Source: Hydractinia symbiolongicarpus (taxonomy: Eukaryota; Cnidaria; Hydrozoa; Anthoathecata; Hydractiniidae). From it: a stretch of 64,000 nt of DNA. The notes under the pieces are model-generated. The model searched no databases. It was not told the DNA's origin and worked only from the letters and a program-made list of their open reading frames with translations. This document shows, one piece after another, positions 46,621 to 59,800 of the stretch (the first letter of the stretch is position 1; each line of letters starts with the position of its first letter). The position numbers and the translations under genes are program-made. The DNA lies in NCBI RefSeq assembly GCF_029227915.1, contig NC_079876.1, positions 18,476,001 to 18,540,000 on the forward strand, in the 5' to 3' direction.

Positions 46621-46996
46621 AACTAAAACAAACTATTCTTATTATTTGTATGACTTAACGAAAAATGTTGGACATTTCATTAATGTTTGGTATCCTTTTT
46701 TCCCTAGTGGTGTACTTCTGGAATGTCAAAGCAAGTATATAGTATATAGTTTTAGCGTATTTCGCTTTTTACGTAACGGTTGTTAGACACCTTTGATTTT
46801 TTTGGACATTTTCTATTTTTATTTATTTTTTTCGTTGCACATGCTTATATTTTGAGACATTTTGATTCAGCCATCTCGTTATGAAAGAGACAAAGAGCCC
46901 GGGGTCGAGGTGTTCAAATTACTATGTTTTTGTTTGGTATCCCTTACATCGTTTTAATGAGAGATTCGGTGAATTCTTTCACGGGTATTCGACTAG
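46621..46996. other. Spacer between R2 units
   Basis: AT-rich, ending ATTCGACTAG directly before the next R2 start. Open frames at 46568-46786 and 46924-47163 lie in repeat sequence and are not called genes. Confidence 0.4.
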
Positions 46997-48125
46997 TCTA
47001 TATATTAATACGCCTTGTTTGTGCACACAATGAGGCCAAGGACAAAAATATTTTTTTTATTTATTATTATTTTATAAAAGCTAATTTTTATTTCATATTT
47101 AAATGTTTTTATTTGTTTGTTTTTTTAAAAGCCCTGTTGGTAGTTATAGATAGAATAATTTAATTTTACCCCCGGTTTACCATGTGCGCGTATATCACGG
47201 AAACAAAGTTTATCAACTGAAAAAAGAAAACTGAAGCGAAGAAGGTTGTCTCGTTTTCAATGTAATCCTGAAAGAATTTATATCAAACAATGTTTACTCA
47301 TCATGAGGTAAGATTAAAGCTTATTTGTTTCTTCTATCATTTTTGTGTTCTAGGTTCGAGAATATCGAATCAAATCTAAAATGTAAAAAATAAAACTATT
47401 GTTGTAGAGCGGCTTTTGTTGTCGAGCGAGTATATAAAGTTTTTGTTGTTGTCAGAATTGTTTGTTATAAAGAAGAAAAACGTACGATGATATAACGTCA
47501 AAAAGGGAACTGATCAGAAATGCATCAGACAATTGTAGCTAGCTATACATTTTCAATTTGTTTTCTTTGGGATGAAGCGAAGTTTAGTAATCGAAGTGAA
47601 AAAAATGATTGGACTAACCCTAGCTAGCGGCCTACTGAGAAAGCGAAAGTAAAGCAGGTGTGTTGTTTAGATTATCTTGTAGAGAAATAAATTTAGGTGA
47701 ATAACGATTTTTAAGCGGCTTACGCAATCAGAGCTAAACTTTGTCTTAAATATGAAGTTAAATATGTTTTGTCTTGAGCCTGAACATCTTTTTGTAAGAA
47801 TATACTTGGGGTCAGTTGAGAATATCTTAAGAAAATGTCCAACCTCAATTGTTTGTTCTAATTATAAAAAGAATTTGACATTAGCAATAGTAACTTTATA
47901 GCAAGCTTTATTTTATTAAGGCATTGTATATATTTCTGGACATAGACATTCCAAAAAAATATTAAGAATAATGAAGATAGGATTTGTCAATAAAGTTAGA
48001 CAATGAAGGCTGATACGAAAACACACTATTCTAATAATATACAGCGTGTATATCCTAGAGAAGAATTTATATAAAATGTAAACAGTAATTTTTTTTTGTC
48101 ACTGTTTTTGACGCTACGAAGTGGT
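46997..48125 (+). repeat. Repeat R2 copy 2 (uninterrupted by the Helitron)
   Basis: Begins TCTATATATTAATACGCC after CTAG (46993-46996). It contains the intact target sequence ATTAAGAATAATGAAGATAG near 47963-47982 used to define the Helitron insertion in copy 1. It lacks the R1 insert found in copy 1. Non-coding. Confidence 0.8.
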
Positions 48126-50358
48126 TGATGTCGTTGAAATAAACCTTAATGTAAACAAAGTTAAATCAATGTTTGCATCTATTACATTACCGTTTGAAAT
48201 ATTATTCGATTGTTAAATTCGAAAACGCTGCATTGTTATCATGTACATCACGTTTGTGCATTGGTAGGGTTGCTGTATGCAATAGACTAAATAGCTGATT
48301 TGTATGATCGTTACAATCTGTTCATACATTGTGGAAGTTTTGCAATAACCTTTTTTGTGTGACTTAACAATATTCCTTAACGCCTGGGAAATTTATCAAG
48401 AAAATTTCCCTGCATACCTAACAAGTGAAAATCAACCTTCGGCTTCTCTTTCTTTCCAACAAAGTGTCGTGTGTAGGCTAATGTAGCCTAGGAATGAGGT
48501 TGCTGGACATGTTAACTAAACGGGATGAGGAAACAATTTTTATTAACACTGAATAGTAATTAATTCAGTTGGAAACGCTAATAAATTTGTTAATAGCTGA
48601 GAAAAACCTTTTTTCATTATAATTAGATTTTAAAATGTTTAACATTGTTGGAAACTCTCCAACCACGTTGTTATAATGTTCGGTAATTGTAACAAAAAAG
48701 ATATATTTTTGCAACACTTATGGAATTGCATTGTAAAAAGAGTAAATTATTTAAGTAACCATATATTTTTCAAAAACTTGAGTCAGAATTACGTAGATTT
48801 AGAATCGATTTACTTCGAACCTGTAGCTCTTAATAGCCTCTGCGGAAAAGAGTATTTCAATGGCGAGCATTTTGAGATTTAGTTTGAGAAATCATAAAAT
48901 TGCGTAGTGAGTAGTATAGATATCTCAACCAATACATGCTGAATGGAATAACATGTCAAAACAAGGTATGTATTGTCTATCTATTTTTTTGGTATGTACT
49001 AGCGTTATAAAAGGTTTGCAGCGTTAGCCTGGAAACATGTTTATTTTGTTAGCCTGGAAACATGCTGAGGTCTGTTTCAACGGGGTTACGTTCCTCTTTT
49101 CGCTGGTACTAAAATTTAGCAGGCTATGTATTGTTAGTCAGCCAACCGCGTATTGCTGCTGATATGAACGCAAGTCGCGTAAAGGGAACTCAATTAAGTT
49201 ACAGATGTCATGAAAATGCTGCAAGCGTTTAACTAGGGAGGTTTTTGTTTTTATGTTTTTTACAAGTATGTTTTTATGTTGGTATTTACGAACTGTATAT
49301 ATTAATAATCTATCCAGTCTATCTATCCTGTTGCAGCTACAATAGCACAATATTCGCGTTTTACTAATTTATCTAAATGGCATAATTTCAGCTAACATCG
49401 CACTTATTGTAGAGCTGCAAATTCAGTGTAAAAGCTTTCTAATATTATTAAAGTAGAAAATTAATAAAAGACAGAACTAATGTTAGTCTGAACTTGTGTT
49501 GCCCCTCGCAAGTTTTTTCTTATCCTCGTCCACCGTGCTCGACCGGGCTAATATAGACATGCTGGGAATGATTTAAGATAATTACAATTTCCCGGTGGGA
49601 ATAATTTGGATAGTAATAATGTTAATGTTAATAGTAAAAATGTTATCAACAGCTATCGAATTAGAAATAAATGTCTGAAAGTTAACCGACAGACATGATT
49701 AATAAACATGAAGGAAATCCAAAAATTCAAATTGAAGAAGAATTAACCTTTGGATTTGATTCAACCAAGAAAGAAAAACGTATGATATAAAATATAGACC
49801 ATTTTACTTTAATTTTCAAATAGAAAGATTTGTAAGACAAACTTTTAGGTTTTTACTTCCACTTTTACTTTAAAATTTCAATATATTTACAATTAATGTG
49901 ACTGAATTGAAATTCCACAACGCAATGAAGAACGCCATGATGTTTCACTTCACATTGAGTTTTATTTTGGACTGACTTGTAAAGGACCTAAAAGCATGAC
50001 TTTTGGCATACTTACTGAACGAAAACCGCATTTAACTTCGACAAAGTTTACATGGAAACTTGACACGGGTTTAAATTTTCACCTGAGTCAATTTGGCCGT
50101 AGTGAACCTCAACTTAGAATAAAAATTGTCCCACTCTCGTTTAAAAGTGAAATTTAAGTCATTTTCTGGTAAAACCCTCTAAAATTAACAAAAAAAATCT
50201 TGCAAATATATATATATTTACTTGCTGATGTTGGATTTAAACCTTGTTTTGACGCCGTTAACTCATTGGGTTATGTCTTGTAGTGCCTACATTGTTGTGT
50301 TTCAATCATAAATAATTTCTCATTTTTAATCCTGTTTTTACACTAATTCGGAATACTT
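48126..50358. other. Non-coding region upstream of the EH-domain gene
   Basis: No recognised gene. A 68-codon open frame at 48676-48882 (+) has no familiar domain. The promoter and first exon(s) of the EH-domain gene may lie here or just downstream, but no convincing start exon was found. Confidence 0.4.
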
Positions 50359-50470
50359 TCTGCGTTTATAATACCCGTATTTGTCTGTCTCTGCGCAGAA
50401 TGTGGCGCTAGCAGTAGCACACGAAATACGATATATAAAGGACGTGCGAACCCGTGGATTTACCGACTGG
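50359..50470 (+). mobile_element. Helitron 5'-end fragment
   Basis: TCTGCGTTTATAATACCCGT, TTGTCTGTCTCTGCGCAGAA and TGTGGCGCTAGCAGTAGCAC resemble the 5' terminus of the large Helitron (TAATAGCCGTCGTCTGTCTG, CTCTGCGCAACATGGCG). No matching 3' end was found downstream, so it is a truncated copy or a diverged relative. Confidence 0.55.
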
Positions 50471-50860
50471 TATAGGTGTAATTTCTGAAAAAACTTGTTA
50501 AACAGACCAATGTTATTATCCGATTAATGCGTCCGCAGACAGCCTGTCAGTGATTAAACAACAGTTGATGGCTCAAAACCTGCTCGAAAAGCAGCTGTAA
50601 CATGACATTAGGACAATCTTACAGCAGTCATACAAAGTGAATACCTTGTGTATTTTTTGCTATTTTGCAATAGCCACTAGCCTGACTGATACTGCACTGT
50701 AGTTCCCAATTATAGGATATTGCCACACAATTTTTTCAGATACAGAGATGGAAATTAACTTAAAAACAACTTTAAACTATGTAATATATGTTTTCATTAA
50801 TTCTTGTAGTTGTGCGTTTTTTAATTTCTTGTTCATTGATGCATTTTTTGTTTAATAAAG

Positions 50861-53800
50861 GTTTGTTGGAATTCACTGAAGACGACTTTATACGCTATCA
50901 AAATGTATTTTTCAGTCTTAATCCTGAAAATGGCAGACTTTCAGGTAAGTTGACAATTAAATGTGTTCTCCTCCTCAATCACTTACTTCGCCCCACCTCT
51001 TCCCGTGACCAATAACGGAATCAAAAATATTCCTGTTAACTTATTTTTAATTTTTAAGTAGCGAGTGTTAGGCTATATGAATCAACACAAGGCTAATTTC
51101 CTCTAAAAATTTTCTTAGACAAATATATTTTGGGGGAAAAAAAGAATAAAGTAAATATCAGATAAATCAGTCCCGAACGCGGATATTGATCTTTTTAAAA
51201 AAATACCTAATCTTCCTGGGAATGTTATATATCTTTTGTTACTTTTGTTGAACCTCTTTTTTAGCTCATAAAACTCGATCTGCGTTTATTCAATCAAAGT
51301 TGCCGATACACGATTTGACAAAAATATGGTAAGACTTTACGATTAAAAAGAACTGATTTTTTCTTTCCATTTGTCATCATTTTCAGTTCAGCAAAACGAA
51401 GTCAAAAATTAATTTTATTGCCATAGTTACGCGTTTCCAGGCAAAAATGACTTACACGTTGGGGCAGCTAAAAGAAGATAAAGATGCTATTCCGGTTTTT
51501 GTGCTAACTGAAATGTAATGACTACAATAACTTAAAATTAACGCCCAATTCATGGTGTGAAAATAGTGGGAGGGAGGGGAGGTGGGTTTCCCGGACGAGT
51601 AACTCGAAGTCGTTCTTCCTTAAAAATTGTTTCTTCGTGTCATTGGTGTATTTTTGATAAATTTTACATTGGATGAGGCATTGAAAAAAGAGACAAAAAA
51701 GCACAATGATAACTTAAGATGCAGTTCATCATTGTGCTTGCCTTTGTAATTTTTTTTTCTCTTCTGTGCCTCATTTAATGTAAAACTTATCAAGAATACA
51801 TTCATGAGATTGGTAAATGTTATGTTTTTAGTGACAGGGTTTGTCCCTTAAGACATGTACTTTTAAGTTACCTAGGAAAATTGTGGACAAGGCACTTTTT
51901 ATGCATACTTTCCTGGATTAAAGCTCGCGAACTGCGTAAATACATGTTAAATTTTACTGTTTGGAGTTTAATTTAGTTTAATTGAAGACTTAAAATATGC
52001 AGACATTATCTTTGGTAATGATATGTTTGTTTCAGGAAACTTGTCAAAGAAAACAACGACGAAGGAATGAACCTGGTTGAATTTTCTACTTGCTTAAGAT
52101 TAATTCAAGCAGCTGTGTGTGGATTGGCTATCCCAATAAAATTACCACAATCGCTGACAAATCACAAACAGTGTACGGAGGTAAACATTCCCATCATAAA
52201 CAATGAAAGAGCGAGAGCGTATGAACTCATCTTCTATTGGTTACAACCAGACGTAGATGGGAACATTAAAGGTAGGTGTTACGTGAAAAGCTTCTTATGA
52301 AACTTAGGTGATATTCCCACCACTCTCAGAGAGTTTGTTAAAGAGAAGATATTCAAAGTGTAATAAATTTTTTATATCTGATTTTTTTAAGCACGGAAAG
52401 TGTTAAATTTTTTGGCATGTTCAAATCTTTCTGATGATGTTTTGTCCAGAGTTTGGTAAGACACTGTTTCTTTTTCAGCTTATTGTAAATCCTTACTTTT
52501 GATATATTGTCCGTTTTTTAATTCACTTTTTAAATTTTTCTCCCTTTGTCTACCCAACTGCCCCACGAAATAAAATAAAATTGAAAATCAAAAACGAACA
52601 AATAAATTACCATCTTGAAAATATTAGAGCAACTTTTTAAACTACCACGATAATGGATTCATCCGACTGTCACATTTGATCAAAAGCTCAGTTTAAATGG
52701 AATTGCCACTTCTTTGTGGGCGAATTTTTCTAACATTTTTCTTGCCACAGATTTTTAATTCCTGAACTACACAACCATTAAAAAGTGTACCCAAGGGGAT
52801 CTATATAAATAGAAAAACTTGTTACCTGAAACGATTATAATGTTGTACACGTATTACAAGTTGCTTCTCTTGTAATACTTTTGTCTTTAAATTTTTTAAA
52901 TTTTTTTAGGAGTTACAGTGGCGTTGGAGACGATGGCGTTTTTTCGTATGAGGCGTTTCTTATTCTGCTTCATTTGACTATCTATTGTAAAACAAGTACG
53001 TTTTTCTATTCTGCGGAGACTTGATTCGCATCAGGCATAATTTAAAACACTTTAGATTTCAGATAGAATGCTATCGCATTTTATTATGCGAAATAAAAAT
53101 GAATATTTTGTGTAATGTTACTGACGACCTGATATCTATGCAGCTGTACATTTGTTACATATTTTTAATCGTAGGTCACACTACTTTGACAAAAGCTGTA
53201 CTCGACGCTTACAATCTTCTTCCACCCAAGGTATGCCTGTTTCCTTTGTCTAAACAATGACTTAAGAAGCCTTAAATAAACCACTAGAGCCGTTGCAATA
53301 AGAGAGAATACTCTCTTCCATAAGAAGTTCCGCGTTATCCGTTTTTGGTCCAAGTTAGATGAATGTTGTTGAAGTTAACGAAAACGGTTTCTGCGAGGAC
53401 ACAAGACGGGTTTATTTACTCAAAAATAGTAAACAAAAGACTAAAGGCTATCTCTCTTCTGGAAGCACTTTTTACTTTATACAACTAAGTGTACAACTAT
53501 TACAGTAACTACGGGTACTGATAGCTATGTAAATGGTAGTATCCGTTTTAACTGCCATGTTGTTTATACAAGCTGTCTTGGTAGTAATAAAATGACTAGA
53601 TGATCCATCCTTTACCTTTTGGAGACAAATGTTAAATTCGCGTTGATAGAGAACATACCATAGCAATCAAAGAAATAAGTATTCATCCATGTCTTCCAAA
53701 GTATGCTTACTTTTTAATGTTTACATTGTCTCTTTACAGCTACGAAAGGAGAGTCTAAATAATAAAGAAAATAGGTATGTTTCAAGTATACACAGTTTTT

Positions 53801-56800
53801 TAAAAATAACGCACCGCCAATTTGTTGTAGTACGTTATACAAGCGACTTTGCCTAGCATAGTGTTTTTTAATATCCATATGGTAGTACTGTTATCAGTAA
53901 GTTTTTTTAATACTCCTGAGAAGTGATGCTATCGTCTCTCTCAAACTGTCATCCTCAAATTTAAAGGACATGCGAGGTAACTACGCTAACATACTCCCGA
54001 TTTAAGTATATTTTTTAAATTACTTTTAGGTTAATTGAATTACAGTTGGAGATGAAAAGTACTCAAGTACAAAAGGTGAATGTGCTGCAAATTATATCAT
54101 CAAATATATCCTTGCCCTTGAGAAGCTTTTTTCCATTTCCATTTTGATGTTTTGAGAGAGTAGGGGCAAACGGTATCGTAGCAAAAACAATTTAGGTAAC
54201 ATTGTTTGTGAGGCATTTAACTTGATGCAGTAAATAATAACGAGATATTTCGTCCAACCTTTGTGGACATTATTAAAAATTAACAGTGCAAAAGGTTGGA
54301 CGAAATATCCGTAAATAAAAATGTCGATACTATTTACTGCATCAAAATAAATAATTTCAGAAATGTATGAATATGGAAAAGGTCTTTTACAGTATTACCG
54401 ATTTTCTTTATGATTGCGTTCTATGACAAACTTTTTTTAATACAGAATAAAAAGAATTGAAATACCAGAGGCATTTAGCATGTTATCAAGGATTAGAACA
54501 CCAGCAATTTTACATTTTGCTTCGGTGTATATTTTCTCTTGTCTATCGTCACAGCGGCTGCATTTATTATTTCTGTACAGATGATTCCTAACAGAATGCA
54601 AAGTTTAAATATAAATGATAAGTTACAATATGCTTTTTTTAGAACAAACATATTTCAAAAGAAGAACAAAAAGCACTGACAGAAAGCTTAATTCAACTGA
54701 AAAGAAAGGAGCAGTTGTTAAAAGACGTACGTGCTTATATTTTCAGGGCTGTGGCAAGGAACCAGAATCTAGAGGAGCGGGACCTAGGGGAGCGGAACAA
54801 AGGGGAACGGGACCTAGGGGAGCAGGACCTGTTGCGAAAAACAAAACAAGATGGTTCATATGGGAAATAATGTTTCATAGGATGCGGTTTTACCCAATAA
54901 AGGGGATTTATTACAGTTAATTGTCCATGTTATGACTTTTACTTTACACGGTACAAAAGGTACTACGATAATTCTAAAGAGACAACCACTTAGCGAATCA
55001 ATTCTTATCTCCTTGATAGTGTGAATCGTCAGAGGATGATTGGAAAGTGATTTGAAGTCACGCGAAAAAATGCTAGAGCTTATTAACTCACGATAGGCAT
55101 TGCTTAAGGCAAGCTTATAATATTTATAAGAAACACTTCAGCTGTTAGCACCCTTGAAAAAGTCCATCGCAAGTAGTTTATAAATGAAAAATATTTGCGC
55201 GTCTTTTTTAAAGAGTAATTTTGGCTTCCATTTTGCGCACAAACAGACAAAATATAATATTTTTTCTTGATTGTTCCGTTTCTCCAGTTTTCTTGACTTT
55301 TTTATGACCGGTTTCCCCATTCCATAACTGTTGATAGGCTTTTCAAAATGAAATCAAACTTGTCACACATCTTTGCTTAAATCAATGTTATTTCTATGAC
55401 GTCATCAGAAGCCTGAAATTCACCCAAACTACCACTATCCACTTAAATTTTAACACTGTTTATGATAACCAAATAGAAGTTATGTAACTATTTCCCCTTT
55501 TTTGCATAATTTTTTTTTTTTTTTTAAAAAAAACAGCCGACTTAACCCGAAAGTTCATTTTTCCCCAATTTTTGGCTAGAATCCGAAATCATCGGGATAT
55601 CGTGTTAATCATGTTTACAAATTTTGCAGAATGAATTCCTCTCAATGGAATAAAGTTGTGCTGTAACTTTAAACGAAAGTTATTATATTTTCCCGATTAT
55701 AAAAATTTCTTAGAACGTCAAGGGATAGTTTCGACTAATGACCAATATCTAAGAATCTGAGAGGTTAGATCTAAAAATATGCCACGCAGGTGTCCAATAG
55801 AAAAATAGAAAAGCTCAGTAAATATTATTGGCCATAAAGCGTAGCAAAAAACAGTCATCAGAAAAAAAATACTGGCAGGGCGGCGGAGTCCCTCAAACCC
55901 CCCTCCCCATCGCCCATACTCCTTACTAACTATATACTATCGGGACATAGGAGTCTTAAAACTTTAATACCCTAGTAGGGAACTTATAGGTCTTTTTTCT
56001 CGCATATAATGACGAGTTAAAGATTTTCTTACATGTGCATCCTCAACTGATGTGCCGAACTGGTAATAGCATGGCATAGCAAAAAAGACAAATCAAAATC
56101 TGAACTCACAGTCATGCATTGCGTCACATGCAATATTTGCAGACCGCTGAGATTTGCATTGTAATTGCAAAAGACAAAATCGTTTAATTATACCCTCAGT
56201 TCTCTAATTAGTCTAATTAAAAATTAACTACCATGGAGTTAAATAATATTGTTATTCGACATAAAACGTGTAAAAAAGAAAAGCAAGTATATTTTTCTCT
56301 TTGTTGTTATTTCCTTGTAATTGTTGTTATTGTTTTGTATTTAGTTTTCAGTACTAGAAAATTACTAGTTTTTCCTTCCTGGCTTGATTCAGAAAGGACA
56401 GCGTTAATTTAATTAAACTCCAATTGTAGCCAAAGTACACTCGAAAGGTTATTAGTGTTTTGCAAAAAACTGCCACAGCATTTGTTTCTTCCTCCTTTCC
56501 AATCAATTGAATTGGTGCGTTGGAAATTATTCTGTCCGGAGCGACACCTTCTTAGGTGCCTGGAACAACATTCCTCGTTACCCAATATCGAATTAACGCA
56601 GTTAAAATTGTTCTGACAATATCTTTTCGGCAGCCTAAGAGAACATTAGTGTCAAAAATGGAGATTTTCAGCAGCTGGTGCATTAATTCATTCCACGATT
56701 GTAGATTGTTGTAATTTCTTTCTTTGTATATAAACATTGCTTTTTCTAAAGTGTAATGTAGCTTTCTGTTTAGGAAATTAGGAACTCTGATCATAAACTG

Positions 56801-59800
56801 CGTGAAAGACCAGCTTTAAAAGAACTTTTCAACCACACTTCTATCCGATCGGGAACAACAAGCTGGAGGAGCTGCATAGATAGAATGAAAAATGAGTACA
56901 ACGGTGAGAACATTTTTTTCAGTATTAAAGCTATTCGTGTGCACACACAATGGGTTGTATTATATATAGATTTAATTACACAAAATCACGATTATTTTTT
57001 ATTTTATTGTCTTGTGTAGCTACTCAAATAAAGAATGAATGAGTAATTAAGGTAGTAGTTTTGAATTGAAACATAAACAATGAAACATCAGAGGCTATTC
57101 CAACATTTTTTTAATCTTTGACTTCAAGAAAAAGCCACGAGTTTATAGCACAAGGCGTGAATAATGTAGGGCGTAAATAATAGTGGGCGTAAATCCCAAT
57201 GGCGTATTCCCTGTGTAAATTTGAATGTGTGTGTTAATTTTTTTAACGTGATTAGTGATGCGTCCTACTTCAATGGTAATTTTAAATGCACTAACTGAAG
57301 CGCGTCTAATGCGTGCATAAGTTCCAAACCTTCACGTAATTACTTTTTCCAGAGGACTTCACGATTTTATATGGTCATGGTTTTTATAATGTAACTGCGA
57401 GAGAAATATGCACTCAATGTTAATTGCCTTGATGCTGTTTTTAATATTTTTTTGGCAGTACCTCTATCTTATACTAAATAAAGTTTGTATTCTTCAAAAA
57501 TATTGAAAATATTGATTGCATACTCAAACTTGACAGACTGTGTCAGTTTCATGTTAGTTACGCTTAGTCATGCGTTACTACCGACTAACCACCGCAGAGG
57601 AAGTTTTATAACCAGCATAAAATAGTACAAAAAAGTCGCAAAAATAACTCCACTGGAGAGCTATTATATTTATTGTTGTTGATCAGTTATAAGTCCCTTG
57701 TTACGGTTGTATTGTAAATCCGATGCATTGCATGATAAATATAATTGTCCTTTTATTAAGCCTGTAATTGCTTTGGTATATTCTCATCTAACTAAGGTCC
57801 GCTTTACATGCTAATTTTTATTAGCGCTAATGCAAACATGAATATACCATCCAGTAACAAACTTTTCAATGCTTTATGTTATGTGATATTATTACGAAAG
57901 TGGGTGTTTTGTTGTTGGCAATTAGTTTTTACATCTTCAATTTTTTTTCAGTATTTGTCAACAGAAAAAAGTGAGTCAGAAAGAAACACTTTATACTGTC
58001 ACGTGTAAACCAACCCTTAAATTTTTCTTTTGTTTTATACAATTAGGTATTCATAGATTCACGAATACTAAATAAATAGGTATTTTTTATATGAAAAAAA
58101 TCGGAAGCATTTGTGTTGAGAGAATATTTTTTTAAGTCAAAGGAATGATCAGGTAAGAGTAGAGTGTCAGTATTATTGATTTATTTATTGTGTCCTTTTT
58201 TTTGCTATTAACATATTGACTTTTTTAACATCACTTTTAACTTTTTCTGATAAAAAGAAGCAAATTAATTTAAAAGGAGTAAAAAAAAATTCGTTTAAGG
58301 TGTCTGTAATCTAAACACATGTTAGTCCGCATCAATTTTTGTCCTTAAGGTAACACTGGCACATACGCATCGTAGAAAAATGGAACAAAACTTTTAAATG
58401 CATAAATTAATCGAGTTTTAAGTTTCTTAAATACGTTATCTGTAAGCGTTTAAATTAATTATGTTCAGAAAATAAGTAACCAGAAACATGCGCTAGACCT
58501 GTTCTCTTCAAGTTAATAATTGATGATGACGTAAGTAAAAATGAGTATCTGGCAAACTGTTAATCTTTTTTAGAACCTGAAAGATTAAACGAGTCGGAAA
58601 AAATATTCGTTGGCGATAACATTGTGAATTACTCGAAAACGTTAGTGGTCACGAAACGTTTAGAACCACGCCGAAAATCGAAGTCTGACGTGCAGAGACG
58701 TTTAACAAGCGAATTGCTTTCGCTTACGGAGGATATCGAGAAGTTTCGAAAAGAAACTTCCTCTGACTTCAAAGAATTGAACAAGGAGTTCGAACAGGTG
58801 ACTTAGTTGTTCATTTCTCACTTTCAGCATAATGAGTGATATGTTTATTCATTCATTTGATTATTATTTCTTTACCATATACTTTTTTACCTATAATTTA
58901 CCCTCGATTTGATTTCCTTAAAGATTCAATTCTAAATTTGCTTAACCAAAGCATGTAGTTACATGCTGTACAATCCGAATCAATTTACATTTGACACGTG
59001 ATCTGGCTTCCTATCATTGTTAACGATTGCTGTTCTTCGCGAAAATGTATATTTGTAAGTGCAAATGGGTTAAAATTTTCGGAAAATCAGGCAAATTCAA
59101 ACAATTATCAAGTAATATTTTGCCATGACTTGCGATAAACGTTTGGAATTCAGTTTAAATGCTCATTGCAACTGCATGTTTTGAGCGCATGGCTTGAAAA
59201 GTTGTTCCATAGGCAACGGTATACCCTTTAAACTCAGGAAGCATAGATAACGCGAGGTCACTTTTATGGCAATTTCATTGGATTGGTCATCTTGAAGCCA
59301 TATTCAAGTTGATAACCTGTTTTAAGAACAATTTTAGTAAGAGTGACATTAGTAACTGATAGCATTAGCATTAGCATTAGTAACTGATAGCATAGCATTA
59401 GTAACTGATAGCCTTGTGGTAGAGCGTTCGCTTTCAGTGCGGGAGGTCTTGGGTTCAAACCCCGGCCGAGTCATGCCAGAGACTATAAAAGTGTGAATCT
59501 ATCCTTTCTGCTTAGCGCTCAGCATGAGAATAGGATTGATATCTTAGGCGGTTGTCTAGTTGAGCGATTGCTGTGCTTCCACGACTTTCGTAGCTCAAAT
59601 GGGAGCTTTAAATGCGCTAGGACTCCCTTCGCAGGACCCTCGTTGATAGCAGTACCAATAGGAACTGAAGAGGCTATCCTGGGTAAATAATAGTAATAAT
59701 AATAATAATAAATTGTAAATTTATAAATTGACAGGGCGACTACTAAAAAGCAGCCTTGTGGTATAAAACTAGGGTCGCCTAATTGTTATTCAGTGTTCAG

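Noticed and set aside
48676-48882. Candidate first exon of the EH gene
   Set aside because: No donor in the required phase and no similarity to EH protein N-termini.
54727-54745. A 19-base intron between GTACGT and TTTTCAG
   Set aside because: Too short to be spliced; exon 10 at 56774 matches the donor phase instead.
55498-55535. T-run followed by A-run as a terminator or element end
   Set aside because: A simple homopolymer foldback in an intron with no flanking duplication.
56552-56794. 80-codon minus-strand open frame
   Set aside because: Overlaps EH-gene exon 10 at its end and no family could be named; kept only as a possible old retroelement scrap.
59348-59412. CRISPR-like or regulated short repeats
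   Set aside because: Animal DNA with three 16-base units and no spacers; a local tandem duplication at a SINE insertion.
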